Shown: positions 53,011 to 61,732, counted from the stretch's first letter. The stretch is DNA of 64,000 nt from CBDTTW01 sp965363675 (GCA_965363675.1 CBDTTW010000001.1:1-64000), one strand, 5' to 3'. A program made the numbers and translations. The notes: a model not told the origin generated them from the sequence alone.

Positions 53011-54695
53011 GGTTTCGGTCCGCGCAGCCGGCGGGTGATCTGCCCCAGCCAGGCGTCGATCTCCTGCATGCCCAGGCGGCGCGCCCCGGCCAGGTAGAGC
53101 GCTGCGAACAAGCCGCCCACGAGGGCCGCCGCAGCTAAGATAGGCAGCCCGCGCGCGGCGTACCACAGGCCGAAGGCCGGGACGAGGCAGGCCGAGGCCA
53201 GCCCGAACATGCGCGCCGTGCGGTTCCAGCGGATGCGGAAGTCCGGCATGGCGCGGCGCAGGTAGCGGTGCAGCAGGATGAGTTCGACCCATGCGCCCAG
53301 CACCGAGCCTACGGCCAGGCCCACGCCGCCCAGAAAAAGCGCCTCGCCGGCGGCGGGGATCGGCGCGACATCGGCCACCCGGACGCGGTCGAGCAGGAAC
53401 ATGGCCGGCACGGCCACGAGGGCCGACAGCACGACGCGCACGACGGCGATTTTGGCGGGCGTGCGGGTGTCGCGCAGGGCATAGCAAGCGTTCTGAAGCA
53501 GGCGCGAGGCCGTCGTCGCGATGAGGCCGAGGGTGTAACCCGCCAGCACGAAGTACACGAGCCAGTTGTTGGCCGCGTTGAAGCTGCCCGTGCGGTAGAG
53601 CGCCCCCACGATCAGGTAGCCGAGCCCCAGGTAGCCGACCGTCGTGGGGACCGTCAGGAACATGACCTGCCGCAGCGAACGGTCGAGGCGCGCGACGAAC
53701 GGCTTCCAGTCGTCGTCGGTGATGCGCGAAAGCTCGGGCAGTTCGGAGGCCGCCACCGACATGCCGAACAGGCTGATCGGCAGCACGTAGAGGAGCTGCG
53801 CGTACAGGATGGCCGAGACGGCGCCGACGGCCAGGAACGAGGCCAGAAACTGATCGAGGTACGCCGACACCTGGTATACCCCGCGCCCGGCGACCACCGG
53901 CCCGAAGGCTCGGACGGCGCTGCGCACCCCGGGGATGCGGGCCGAGTAGCCTATCCGAAAGCCGCGCAGCACGGCGGCTACGCCCGGAAGCTGCACGCCG
54001 AGTTGCAGCACCCCGCCGGCAAGCGCGCCCCAGCACGCCGCCATGAGCAGATCGTTCAGGCCCGCCGTCGTGGCGCCGCCGGCGATGAACAGGCGCGCGC
54101 CGATGAAAAAGGCGACGATAATGGCGGCGTTCCAAGCCACCGGGGCGATATAGGGCAGCAGAAACTTGCGGTGGCTGTTGAGCACGCCCAGCGCCCAGGC
54201 CGAAAGCACCAGCACGCCCGTCATCGGGAAGATGATGCGCACCGCCTGCACCGTCAGCTCGAAGCGGTTGACGGCCATCGTCCCGGCGGCCACGGCTTCG
54301 GCGTCGCCGATCCAGCCGGGCTGGAACAGCAGCACGATAGGCCGCGCCAGCAGCACGCCCGCCAGGGCGAACAAGGCCGCCGCGATGAGCAGTAGGGTGA
54401 AGATGGCCCCGGCGAAGCGCCCGGCTTCCTCCTCGCGGCCTTCCTCCAGCATGCGGCTGTAAATGGGGATGAAAGCGGCCGAGATGGTGCCTTCGCCGAG
54501 GAGGTTTTGCAGCAGGTTGGGGCCGCGCAAAGCCGCCTGAAACACATCCGCATGCGCGCCGACGCCGAAGAAGTGCGCCACCGCGCGCTGGCGCAGCAGC
54601 CCTACGATACGGCTGGAGAAGATGCCTGCGGCAATCTTCAGCGCGGAACTGGAGGCGGAAGCGCGCGCGGCAGGGTCAGGGTTGGCAGGGCTCAT
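53007..54695 (-). CDS. murJ: lipid II flippase MurJ
   Basis: 562 residues from ATG 54695. MOP-superfamily protein with about 14 membrane spans. Family marks: SSRIVGLLRQRAVAHFFGVG, AHADVFQAALRGPNLLQNLL, GEGTISAAFIPIYSRMLEE, GLNDLLMAACWGALAGGVLQ, PISLFGMSVAASELPELSRI. MurJ flips lipid II across the cytoplasmic membrane for peptidoglycan synthesis. A short C-terminal tail (MQEIDAWLGQITRRL) is cytoplasmic. Upstream lies a LytS-type kinase gene (115-bp gap), downstream two PH-domain genes by 4-bp overlaps. Confidence 0.94.
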   Translation of the reverse strand: MSPANPDPAARASASSSALKIAAGIFSSRIVGLLRQRAVAHFFGVGAHADVFQAALRGPNLLQNLLGEGTISAAFIPIYSRMLEEGREEEAGRFAGAIFTLLLIAAALFALAGVLLARPIVLLFQPGWIGDAEAVAAGTMAVNRFELTVQAVRIIFPMTGVLVLSAWALGVLNSHRKFLLPYIAPVAWNAAIIVAFFIGARLFIAGGATTAGLNDLLMAACWGALAGGVLQLGVQLPGVAAVLRGFRIGYSARIPGVRSAVRAFGPVVAGRGVYQVSAYLDQFLASFLAVGAVSAILYAQLLYVLPISLFGMSVAASELPELSRITDDDWKPFVARLDRSLRQVMFLTVPTTVGYLGLGYLIVGALYRTGSFNAANNWLVYFVLAGYTLGLIATTASRLLQNACYALRDTRTPAKIAVVRVVLSALVAVPAMFLLDRVRVADVAPIPAAGEALFLGGVGLAVGSVLGAWVELILLHRYLRRAMPDFRIRWNRTARMFGLASACLVPAFGLWYAARGLPILAAAALVGGLFAALYLAGARRLGMQEIDAWLGQITRRLRGPKP

Positions 54696-54775
54696 ACGGA
54701 GTGCAAGTGCGCCGAAAGACCCGGCAAGATCGGGCTTCGCGCGACCGATCGGCCGGGCGGAGCGAAAAACTTCCA

Positions 54776-54792
54776 CGATCCGAACAGGATCG
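54776..54792 (-). terminator. weak hairpin between the kinase and murJ genes
   Basis: CGATCC - 5 nt - GGATCG; on the minus strand it is followed after 5 bases by GTTTTTC. The 6-bp stem makes it a weak or partial terminator of the kinase transcript. Confidence 0.3.
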
Positions 54793-54810
54793 GACGCGCG
54801 GCGGCCTTCT

Positions 54811-57318
54811 TTAGTCCGTCCGCTCGGGCGCGGGGATGACGAGCGTAGCCGTGACGCCTTCGTCCGGGTAGCTGCGCAGTTGGAGCAGGTCGGCGCGCCC
54901 GTACAGCTCCTTCAGGCGCCCGGCCACGTTGCGCAGCCCGATGCCGTAGAAGCTGTGCGGATCGCCGCTAAAAGCATCGCCGCCAAAGAGTTGCGGAATG
55001 CCCGCGCCCGTATCCTCTACTTCTACCTGAACCGCGCCGTCGGCGCGGCGGGCGCAGCGGATCGAGACGCGCCCGCCCTGCCGCTTGCGCTCCAGGCCAT
55101 GCTTGACGGCGTTCTCGACGAGCGTCTGCACGGAGAAAGCGGGCACGAGCGCCGCGCGCAGCTCGGGCGGGAAGTCCACGACGACTTCGAGCTTATCGCC
55201 GAAGCGGGCCTGCTCGATTTGCAGGTAGTGCCCGACCAGTCGCAGCTCTTCCTCCAGCGTCACGTAGGCGCCGCTGCCCACCTGGAGCACCTGCCGGAAG
55301 ATGCCCGCCAGGTGCTCGACGACCTTCTCGGCCTGATCCGGGCGCTCCGAGATGAGCGAGACGATGGTGTTGAGGGCGTTGAACAGAAAGTGCGGGTTGA
55401 TCTGCGCGCGCAGCGCCATCAGTTGGGCCTCGGCGCTTTCGCGGATGAGCGTGCGCTCGCGCTCGATAAGGGCCAGGCGTTCGACGGCAAGGGCGAGCTG
55501 GCTCGTCAGCGAGCGCAGCAGTTCTACGTCCTCCAGGTTGTAGACGGCGCGAATGCGACGCTTCGGGCCGAGCACGATGAGCCCGATCGGCCGCGCCTCG
55601 CCGACGATGGGGGCGGCGATGACGCCCTCGCGGCGCTGCAACTGCTCCACGGCATCGGCGGGCAAGTCGCCCTCGTTGAGTTCCGGGTTGAGCGCCCAGA
55701 TGCGGCCGTCGGCGCTGAAGAACGGCCAGATGCGGCCGAACACGCGCTCGTTGAGCCGGTGGTTCACGGTGGGGTAGGCGGCCACGCACGGGCCGGCCTC
55801 CGGGTGGTTGTGAATCATGACGGCGCACCAGCGCGCCCCGAAAGCAAGGGCGCAGGCGCGGGCCGTCTGCTGCGCCAGCGCTTCCACGTCCATGATGGAG
55901 CGCACCGTCTTGATGAAGCCGTTGAGCTTCTGCCGCGTCTTCTGGCGCTCCGTCACGAAGAACGTGGCGCTGTAGGCCCGCATCCGCCGCGCCACGCGCT
56001 CGAAGACGAGCAGCAGCACCACCACGTAGGCGCCCATCGAAAGGTTGCGCGGCAAATCGGCCCGCCGCAAGAGCGGTTCCAGGAGCCACGCGCCGACGAC
56101 GTAGGCCAGGAAGATGAGCGCCAGCACGGTGATGTAGGTCAGGCTGCGGCGAATCATCTCGTCGAGCTTGCCGTGCTTGAGCGTGGCCGCCGAGACGAGC
56201 AGCACCGGCGCCAGCGCCAGCAGTTGCACCGCCACGACCAGCCAGCCCGCCACCACGTCCGTCACGACGCCGCGCGTAGGGATGATGCCCAGCACGAACA
56301 GGGCGAACAGCACCGACACGGCGAGCGTGGCGATGCTGCCGGGGCGGTTCCAGCTTCCCGCAAGCGGGTTGGCATGGGCGCCCTCGCCGCTGCGCAGGAT
56401 GACGCACCCGGCCGAGGCGGCGATGTAGCAGGTGGCGTAGAACAGGTTGGGGGCCATCAGGCTGTCGAGCGTGATCGGCCCTACGTCGCCGTAGAGAGCG
56501 GTCATGCACAGCGCGACGCCCAGCACGACCGGGGGGAAGAACGTAAACAGCAGCCCGGCGCGCGGCAGGTTCTTCGGCGGCGGGGCGCCCTGCAACAGCT
56601 TGTAGAACAGCAAAGCCGGGAAGGCCAGCCAGCCGATCAGCCCCAGCAGCGAGAGCGCCTTGAGCAGGCCGTCGTGCGTGCTGCCGACCACGAGCGCCGG
56701 GCCGCCCAACTCGATGATGAGCAGCCGGGCTTTCGTCATGAACACCCACAGCAGCGACACCACGATCAATAGCAGCGCATACCGCGCCTGGCTGCTGCGC
56801 CGGGCAAGCGGGATCACGACGACGAGGGCGAGCAGGTGCACGTAGGCCGCCGCGATGAACGCCCAGATGGAGAACTGCCACAGGCTCGCGGAGAGCGGAT
56901 ACAGAAAGCTCGGGTAGCGCGTAATGGCGACGGGAATGCTGATGAGCTTTCCGGCGCGCTGGACCGTGTAGACGCCCTGCGATCCCGGCCGCATGCCCTC
57001 GATGGCGTGCAGCACGTCCTCCGCCATGAAGTACTGGTGGTAGTCGAGTTCGTAGAGCACGTCGCCCGGCTGAAGCCCCGCCTGGGCGGCGGAGCCTCGC
57101 GGAAACACGTAAGTCGCCGTGATCTGCCCGTTCACGTCCTCCCAGCGCACCCAGTCGAAGCCTCGGCTCGTGCGGGGCAGCGTCTGAATGCCCATGACGC
57201 CGTGCACCTCCGCCCAGTCGGCGACGAGCCGGGCCAGGGGGGCCAGCGAGAGCAGCGGCGCCGCTACGACCAGCAGCCGGATGAGGAGCAAACGTCGATG
57301 TTCGGAGAGCAGGGGCAT
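54811..57318 (-). CDS. LytS-type histidine kinase with PDZ-like and GAF domains
   Basis: 835 residues from ATG 57318. One N-terminal span, then an external PDZ-like domain (~65-132, with FPRGSAAQAGLQPGDVLYEL), several further spans (from SLWQFSIWAFIAAAYVHLLA to about residue 430), a GAF-like domain (~465-625, ACALAFGARWCAVMIHNHPE, LRSLTSQLALAVERLAL), and a His_kinase/HATPase module. The phosphoacceptor is His643 in INPHFLFNALN and the ATP-site Asn is in LVENAVKHG (Asn736), with VEDTGAGIP as G1. LytS kinases normally pair with LytTR regulators; none is in the window. The PDZ could sense misfolded or C-terminal peptides. Confidence 0.88.
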   Translation of the reverse strand: MPLLSEHRRLLLIRLLVVAAPLLSLAPLARLVADWAEVHGVMGIQTLPRTSRGFDWVRWEDVNGQITATYVFPRGSAAQAGLQPGDVLYELDYHQYFMAEDVLHAIEGMRPGSQGVYTVQRAGKLISIPVAITRYPSFLYPLSASLWQFSIWAFIAAAYVHLLALVVVIPLARRSSQARYALLLIVVSLLWVFMTKARLLIIELGGPALVVGSTHDGLLKALSLLGLIGWLAFPALLFYKLLQGAPPPKNLPRAGLLFTFFPPVVLGVALCMTALYGDVGPITLDSLMAPNLFYATCYIAASAGCVILRSGEGAHANPLAGSWNRPGSIATLAVSVLFALFVLGIIPTRGVVTDVVAGWLVVAVQLLALAPVLLVSAATLKHGKLDEMIRRSLTYITVLALIFLAYVVGAWLLEPLLRRADLPRNLSMGAYVVVLLLVFERVARRMRAYSATFFVTERQKTRQKLNGFIKTVRSIMDVEALAQQTARACALAFGARWCAVMIHNHPEAGPCVAAYPTVNHRLNERVFGRIWPFFSADGRIWALNPELNEGDLPADAVEQLQRREGVIAAPIVGEARPIGLIVLGPKRRIRAVYNLEDVELLRSLTSQLALAVERLALIERERTLIRESAEAQLMALRAQINPHFLFNALNTIVSLISERPDQAEKVVEHLAGIFRQVLQVGSGAYVTLEEELRLVGHYLQIEQARFGDKLEVVVDFPPELRAALVPAFSVQTLVENAVKHGLERKRQGGRVSIRCARRADGAVQVEVEDTGAGIPQLFGGDAFSGDPHSFYGIGLRNVAGRLKELYGRADLLQLRSYPDEGVTATLVIPAPERTD

Positions 57319-57389
57319 GGCCGGGGCGCTGTTCGGACAGTAACTTACGCCACCCTGCTTCCGAAACAATGCCAATCGCGCCGGCTTCC

Positions 57390-58178
57390 ATGTACATCGA
57401 CACGCACGCCCACGTATACCTCGGCAAGTTCGCGCCCGACTACGAGGCCGTGCTGGACCGGGCCGCCGCCGCCGGGGTGCGTACGATCCTCATGCCGGCC
57501 ATCGACGCGGCTTCGGCGGAGCAGGCCCTTGGGCTCTGCGGCGTGCATCGGGGCGTGACGCTCCGGGCCATGGCGGCCCTGCACCCCTCGGAAACGCGCG
57601 ACGCGACGGAGGCGGACATGCAGCGGATCGCCGCGCTGTGCCGGGACCCGCGCGTCGTCGCCGTCGGCGAGTCGGGGCTGGATTACTACTGGGACCGCTC
57701 GTTCACCGACGAGCAGCACCGCTTTCTGCGGGCGCATATCGCGCTGGCCGTCGAGACGGGCCTGCCGCTCGTGCTGCACAACCGGGACGCCTCGGACGAC
57801 CTCATCCGCATCGTCGGGGAGGCGAGCGCCGCGACGGGGGGACGGCTTACGGGGGTGTTCCACTGCTTCGGGGGCGACCTGGAGACGGCGCGCCGCATCC
57901 TCGACCTCGGCTTTTACCTCGGCATCGGCGGCACGGTCACCTTCAAGAACGCCGGCGTGGACCGCGTCGTAGCGGAACTCCCGCTGGAGCGGCTGCTGCT
58001 GGAGACCGACGCGCCGTACCTGGCCCCCGCGCCGCACCGGGGCAAGCGCAACGAGCCGGCCTACATCCCGCTCATCGCACAGCGCATCGCGGAGGCGCAA
58101 GGCGTTGAGGTGGAACAGGTTGCCCGCGTCACCTCGCGCAATGCGCGAGCGCTGTTCCGGCTTCCGGAGGCCGCCTGA
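57390..58178 (+). CDS. tatD: TatD-family deoxyribonuclease/hydrolase
   Basis: 262 residues from ATG 57390 (MYIDTHAHVYLG); an ATG at 57369 adds seven residues. Metal ligands: His-x-His in DTHAHV, Glu in AVGESGLDYYWD, His in LVLHNRDA, His in VFHCFGGD, and Asp in LLLETDAPYLAP. TatD proteins are metal-dependent 3'-5' nucleases and broader hydrolases; the family is firm, the substrate not. Divergent from the kinase gene and convergent with the FGGY kinase gene. Confidence 0.94.
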   Translation: MYIDTHAHVYLGKFAPDYEAVLDRAAAAGVRTILMPAIDAASAEQALGLCGVHRGVTLRAMAALHPSETRDATEADMQRIAALCRDPRVVAVGESGLDYYWDRSFTDEQHRFLRAHIALAVETGLPLVLHNRDASDDLIRIVGEASAATGGRLTGVFHCFGGDLETARRILDLGFYLGIGGTVTFKNAGVDRVVAELPLERLLLETDAPYLAPAPHRGKRNEPAYIPLIAQRIAEAQGVEVEQVARVTSRNARALFRLPEAA

Positions 58179-58202
58179 GGCCGCCCCGGCAAGGGCGCGC
58201 CC

Positions 58203-59702
58203 TCAGCTTTGCTGCGCGAGCGCGTCGAACGTCGGCTTGAGCGCGGGGTAGAGTTCGCGGTAGCGGGCGTAGGCAGCCGAGTACTCGGGCACGCAGTCGA
58301 GCTGCACCGGCGTGCTGCCGGTCAGCCGGACCGTGGCGTCGCAGGCGGCTTCGACGGAGGGGTACAAGCCCGCGCCGACGCCGGCGAGCAGGGCCGCGCC
58401 GAAGGCGGCCCCCTCGGTGGTGTTGACCGTCACGAGTTCCGAGTTGAGCACGTCGGCGAGGATCTGCCGCCAGAGGGCGCTGCGCGCGCCGCCGCCTGAG
58501 ACGCGCACCTGCTCGGGGGTAGGCAGGCCGGCGCGTTGCATCAGCGCGAAGCCGTCGCGCAGCCCGAAGGCCACGCCTTCGAGCACGGCGCGCGTCAGGT
58601 GCGCACGGGTGTGGCGCACCGTCAGCCCGACGAAGGCGCCGCGCGCGTAGGGGTCGGGGTAGGGCGTGCGCTCGCCGGTGAGGTAGGGCAGGAACAGCAG
58701 ACCCTCGCTGCCCACGGGCGCCGCGGCGGCCTCCCCGACGAGCGTCTCGAAGTCCATGCCGGGGGCGATGACATCGCGGTGCCAGCGCAGGCTGCCGGCC
58801 GCCGAGAGCATCACGCCCATCAGGTGCCACTTGCCGGGCACGGCGTGGCAGAAGGCGTGCAGACGGCCTTCGGGCTCGATGAACGGCGAGTCGGCGGAGG
58901 CGAAGGCCACCCCCGAGGTGCCGAGCGTGAGCGCCACGATGCCTTCGCGGATCGCCCCGACGCCGACGGCCTGGGCGCTCTGGTCGCCGCCGCCCGCCAC
59001 GACGGGCGTGCCGGCGCGCAGGCCGGTGGCCTCGGCGGCGGAGGCCGTCACGGCGCCCGTGACCTCCGGGCCTTCGTAGAGCTTCGGCATCCACTCGGCC
59101 GGTATGCCGAGCGCTTCGAGCACCTCGGCCGACCAAGTGCGGCGGCGCACGTCCATGAGCAGCGTGCCGGCCCCGTCGGCCACGTCGGCGGCGAACTCGC
59201 CGGTGAGCCGGAAGCGGACGTAGTCCTTGGGCAGGAGGACATGCCGGCAGCGGTCGAAGAACTCCGGCTCATGCGCGCGCACCCACAGGATCTTGGGCGC
59301 CGTGAAGCCGGTCAGGGCGTCGTTGCCGGTGATCTGGACGAGGCGCTCCTTGCCGATGCGCTCCCGGATCTCGTCGCACTGCTTGCCGGTGCGCTGGTCG
59401 TTCCAGAGGATGGCCGGGCGCAGCACGTTGCAGCGCTCGTCGAGCATGACGAGGCCGTGCATCTGGCCGGTCAGACCCACCCCCCGAATCTCGTCCGGCG
59501 AGACGCCGGAGAGGCTGAGCACGTTGCGAATGGCCGCCGTGGCGCCGTCCCACCAGTACGAAGCCTCCTGCTCGCTCCAGAGCGGATGCGGGGTGTGAAA
59601 CGGGTATTCCGCGGCCGCCACCGCCGCGACGGCGCCGCTTTCGTCGATGAGCAGGGCCTTCGTGGCCGTGGTGGAGGAGTCGATGCCGAGCAGGTAAGCC
59701 AT
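58203..59702 (-). CDS. xylB: xylulokinase-like FGGY carbohydrate kinase
   Basis: 499 residues from ATG 59702 (MAYLLGIDSSTTATKALL). FGGY kinase: ATP-site N-terminus GIDSSTTATKALLIDESG, substrate region VGLTGQMHGLVMLDERCNVL and ILWNDQRTGKQCDEI, and the C-terminal VSGGGARSALWRQILADVLN. MHGLV and NDQRT match xylulokinases. It phosphorylates a ketopentose or similar ketose. Third gene of kduD - isomerase - kinase (46-bp gap), so in this context it may act on an intermediate other than xylulose. Confidence 0.85.
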   Translation of the reverse strand: MAYLLGIDSSTTATKALLIDESGAVAAVAAAEYPFHTPHPLWSEQEASYWWDGATAAIRNVLSLSGVSPDEIRGVGLTGQMHGLVMLDERCNVLRPAILWNDQRTGKQCDEIRERIGKERLVQITGNDALTGFTAPKILWVRAHEPEFFDRCRHVLLPKDYVRFRLTGEFAADVADGAGTLLMDVRRRTWSAEVLEALGIPAEWMPKLYEGPEVTGAVTASAAEATGLRAGTPVVAGGGDQSAQAVGVGAIREGIVALTLGTSGVAFASADSPFIEPEGRLHAFCHAVPGKWHLMGVMLSAAGSLRWHRDVIAPGMDFETLVGEAAAAPVGSEGLLFLPYLTGERTPYPDPYARGAFVGLTVRHTRAHLTRAVLEGVAFGLRDGFALMQRAGLPTPEQVRVSGGGARSALWRQILADVLNSELVTVNTTEGAAFGAALLAGVGAGLYPSVEAACDATVRLTGSTPVQLDCVPEYSAAYARYRELYPALKPTFDALAQQS

Positions 59703-59748
59703 AGCAGCAAGGGGAGAGACGTGAGCAGGGGAGAGGGCGGCGCGGCGG

Positions 59749-60687
59749 CTACCACTCGTTATCGTAACCCGGACGGTTGAAGATCTCCGACCAGTCGCGG
59801 TGGTTTTCCTTGTAGGCGCCGAGGCACCAGTTGAAGGTGAAGTCCACGGCCGGCGGCGCAATCGTGTCGTGGAAGCTGGGCGTCACGTTGATCGCTTCCT
59901 CGTCGAAGACGTGGACGTAGACGTTGACGGCCTCGCCCGGGCGCGAGCAGTTCTGGAGCACGTACGGCACGTCCCCCTCGATGTCGGACTGGCAGCGGAA
60001 GTGGTAGATCTCCTCTTTCGCGTTTTCGCCCAGGCCATGCGGGCCGTCCGGGCCGTGGAAATGCGGCGGGTAGCTCCCGACGCCCCCAGGGGCTTCCATG
60101 TACGTGTCGCCGAAGAGCAGCCGGCAAGCCTGCACGTTCTGATCAACGAGTTTGAAGACGGTGCGCCGGGTGCTGGGCCGCTTGCGCCCGAGGTCGGCGG
60201 CCAGCGGGGTGCCCTCGATGTCGGCGTGCCGGACGAGCTGTACGGGGTAGGAGGCGCTGCACTCGGCGGCGCGGTACTCGCTGAGGTCGCAACGGCTCGC
60301 CGTCTCGATGCGCACCGCGCTGCCGATGCCGGCGTAGAGCACGTCGCCTTTCTCCATCTCGTACGTCTGCTCGCCGACGGCGAGCGTCGCGGAGCCGCGC
60401 CCTACGTAGAACACGGCCTCCTCGTCGGGGGCAAGCTGCACGGTTTGCGGGGCGTAGCCCGGCTCGGCGGCGTCGAGGAAGATGCGTGCGAAGCGCAGAA
60501 AGCGCAGCGTGGAGTTCTCGGCGGTCACGATCTCGGCGCGTCCGTTGAGCACGGGCGTGGCGTTGAACAGCTCTACCGTGCGGAGCGCTTCCTGGCCCGG
60601 CACGACGGCGCGGCCTTCGCGGCGGCGCTCGGCCGGGGTCTTGGGCGGCGCCGTGACGGAGAGGCCGATGGTCTTGGGTTCTACCAT
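59749..60687 (-). CDS. KduI/IolB-family isomerase
   Basis: 312 residues from ATG 60687; a TTG at 60699 would add four residues. Double cupin: first barrel around AVFYVGRGSATLAVGEQTYE, second with the metal site PPHFHGPDGPHG and EEIYHFRC (His209, His211, Glu226). The second barrel resembles IolB (5-deoxy-glucuronate isomerase), while the neighbour KduD favours KduI (5-keto-4-deoxyuronate isomerase). Both convert keto-uronate-like acids. 15 bp after kduD in the same operon. I place it in the combined family and leave the substrate open. Confidence 0.8.
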   Translation of the reverse strand: MVEPKTIGLSVTAPPKTPAERRREGRAVVPGQEALRTVELFNATPVLNGRAEIVTAENSTLRFLRFARIFLDAAEPGYAPQTVQLAPDEEAVFYVGRGSATLAVGEQTYEMEKGDVLYAGIGSAVRIETASRCDLSEYRAAECSASYPVQLVRHADIEGTPLAADLGRKRPSTRRTVFKLVDQNVQACRLLFGDTYMEAPGGVGSYPPHFHGPDGPHGLGENAKEEIYHFRCQSDIEGDVPYVLQNCSRPGEAVNVYVHVFDEEAINVTPSFHDTIAPPAVDFTFNWCLGAYKENHRDWSEIFNRPGYDNEW

Positions 60688-60702
60688 GCGGATAGGCAAC
60701 GG

Positions 60703-61470
60703 TTACCGGGCCATCCAGCCGCCATCGACGGTCAGGACGTGCCCATTGATATAATGCGACGCCGGCGAGGCCAGAAAGACGGCCGCGCCGACGAGGTCTT
60801 CGGGGGAGCCCCAGCGCCCGGCAGGGATGCGCGCCTCGATGTCGCGGGCGCGCGCCGGGTCGTCCTGGAGCGCCTGGGTATTGTCGGTGCGGATGTAGCC
60901 GGGAGCGATGGCGTTGATCTGCACGTTGTGGCGCGCCCACTCGTTGGCGAGCGCCTTCGTCAGCCCGGCGATGCCGTGCTTGCTGGCGGCGTAGGCGGGC
61001 ACCGTGATGCCGCCCGAGAACGAGAGCAGCGAGGCGATGTTGATGATTTTGCCGCCGCCCTGCGCGATCATGCGCTTGCCGAAGAAGCGGCAGAGCGCAA
61101 AGACGCCGCTGAGGTTGGTTTCGACGACGTAATCCCAATCCTCATCGGGAAACTCGGCGGCGGGATGGCGGCGGATGGTCCCGGCGTTGTTCAGCAGCAC
61201 GTCGATGCGGCCCGCCCGCCCGAGCGCGTCTTCGGCGAGGCGCTGCATGGCGGCGCGGTCGGACTGGTCGCCGGCGACGGTCCATGCCCGGCGCCCGAGC
61301 GCCTCGATGGCGGCGGCGGTTTCGGCGGCCCCGCCGGGTTTCGAGCTGGCGCAGACGACATCGGCCCCGGCGGCGGCCAGGCCGAGGGCCATCGCTTTGC
61401 CGATGCCCCGGCTGGCCCCGGTGACAAGGGCCGACTTGCCGTCGAGCGAAAAAAGGTCAGAGGCAGGCAT
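60703..61470 (-). CDS. kduD: 2-dehydro-3-deoxy-D-gluconate 5-dehydrogenase
   Basis: 255 residues. SDR with KduD-specific stretches: LFSLDGKSALVTGASRGIGK, VVETNLSGVFALCRFFGKRM, IINIASLLSFSGGITVPAYA, YxxxK as YAASK, ANEWARHNVQINAIAPGYIR, RIPAGRWGSPEDLVGAAVFL and VDGGW. KduD reduces 2,5-diketo-3-deoxygluconate in pectin/uronate breakdown. First gene of the minus-strand operon kduD - KduI/IolB-like - FGGY kinase, with a TACCTTTG promoter element 36 bp upstream. Confidence 0.9.
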   Translation of the reverse strand: MPASDLFSLDGKSALVTGASRGIGKAMALGLAAAGADVVCASSKPGGAAETAAAIEALGRRAWTVAGDQSDRAAMQRLAEDALGRAGRIDVLLNNAGTIRRHPAAEFPDEDWDYVVETNLSGVFALCRFFGKRMIAQGGGKIINIASLLSFSGGITVPAYAASKHGIAGLTKALANEWARHNVQINAIAPGYIRTDNTQALQDDPARARDIEARIPAGRWGSPEDLVGAAVFLASPASHYINGHVLTVDGGWMAR

Positions 61471-61505
61471 AAATAAGGGGAAGGTCGAGAGCAGTTTTCC
61501 GGGTG

Positions 61506-61513
61506 CAAAGGTA
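61506..61513 (-). promoter_or_regulatory. -7 element of the kduD operon (TACCTTTG)
   Basis: Minus-strand TACCTTTG followed by CACC; the 12-mer TACCTTTGCACC is identical to that of the GntR operon promoter at 34719-34730. Located 36 bp before the kduD start. No good -33 element is seen. Confidence 0.55.
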
Positions 61514-61583
61514 ACCGCAATTTAGGAGGTGGGCGCGCCGGCGCGTTGAATATCTATGAAGAAATCGGGCGGACGCACCGGTT

Positions 61584-61599
61584 GCGTTACCGGTAACGC
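61584..61599. promoter_or_regulatory. perfect 16-bp palindromic operator candidate
   Basis: GCGTTACCGGTAACGC is identical to its reverse complement, with central CCGG in the style of LacI/GalR operators. It lies between the divergent kduD operon (71 bp upstream of its -7) and the GH3 gene (53 bp before its -35-like element), so could regulate both. Confidence 0.55.
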
Positions 61600-61651
61600 C
61601 CCGCAGGGCCGCCGCCGGGCCGGGCCTCCGGGCGCAAGGCGCGGCGCGCAC

Positions 61652-61680
61652 TTGACGTTGCGGCGGCGGGCGGATACCTT
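61652..61680 (+). promoter_or_regulatory. promoter of the GH3 beta-glucosidase gene
   Basis: TTGACG at 61652-61657, a 17-bp spacer, then TACCTT at 61675-61680 followed by GCG. This resembles a vegetative promoter and a degraded TAnnTTTG element; the leader to ATG 61733 would be about 45 nt. Confidence 0.45.
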
Positions 61681-61732
61681 GCGCTGATTCTCCACTGCCC
61701 TTGCCTCCCAAACTCGCCTTTCGGCGCCAACG

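Noticed and set aside
54622..56772. 716-codon frame antisense to the LytS-type kinase
   Set aside because: It is a His/Gln/Arg-rich shadow of the kinase, with no motifs.
61556..61687. 43-codon plus-strand frame starting ATG 61556
   Set aside because: It covers the palindrome and the GH3 promoter and has a random Arg/Gly-rich composition.
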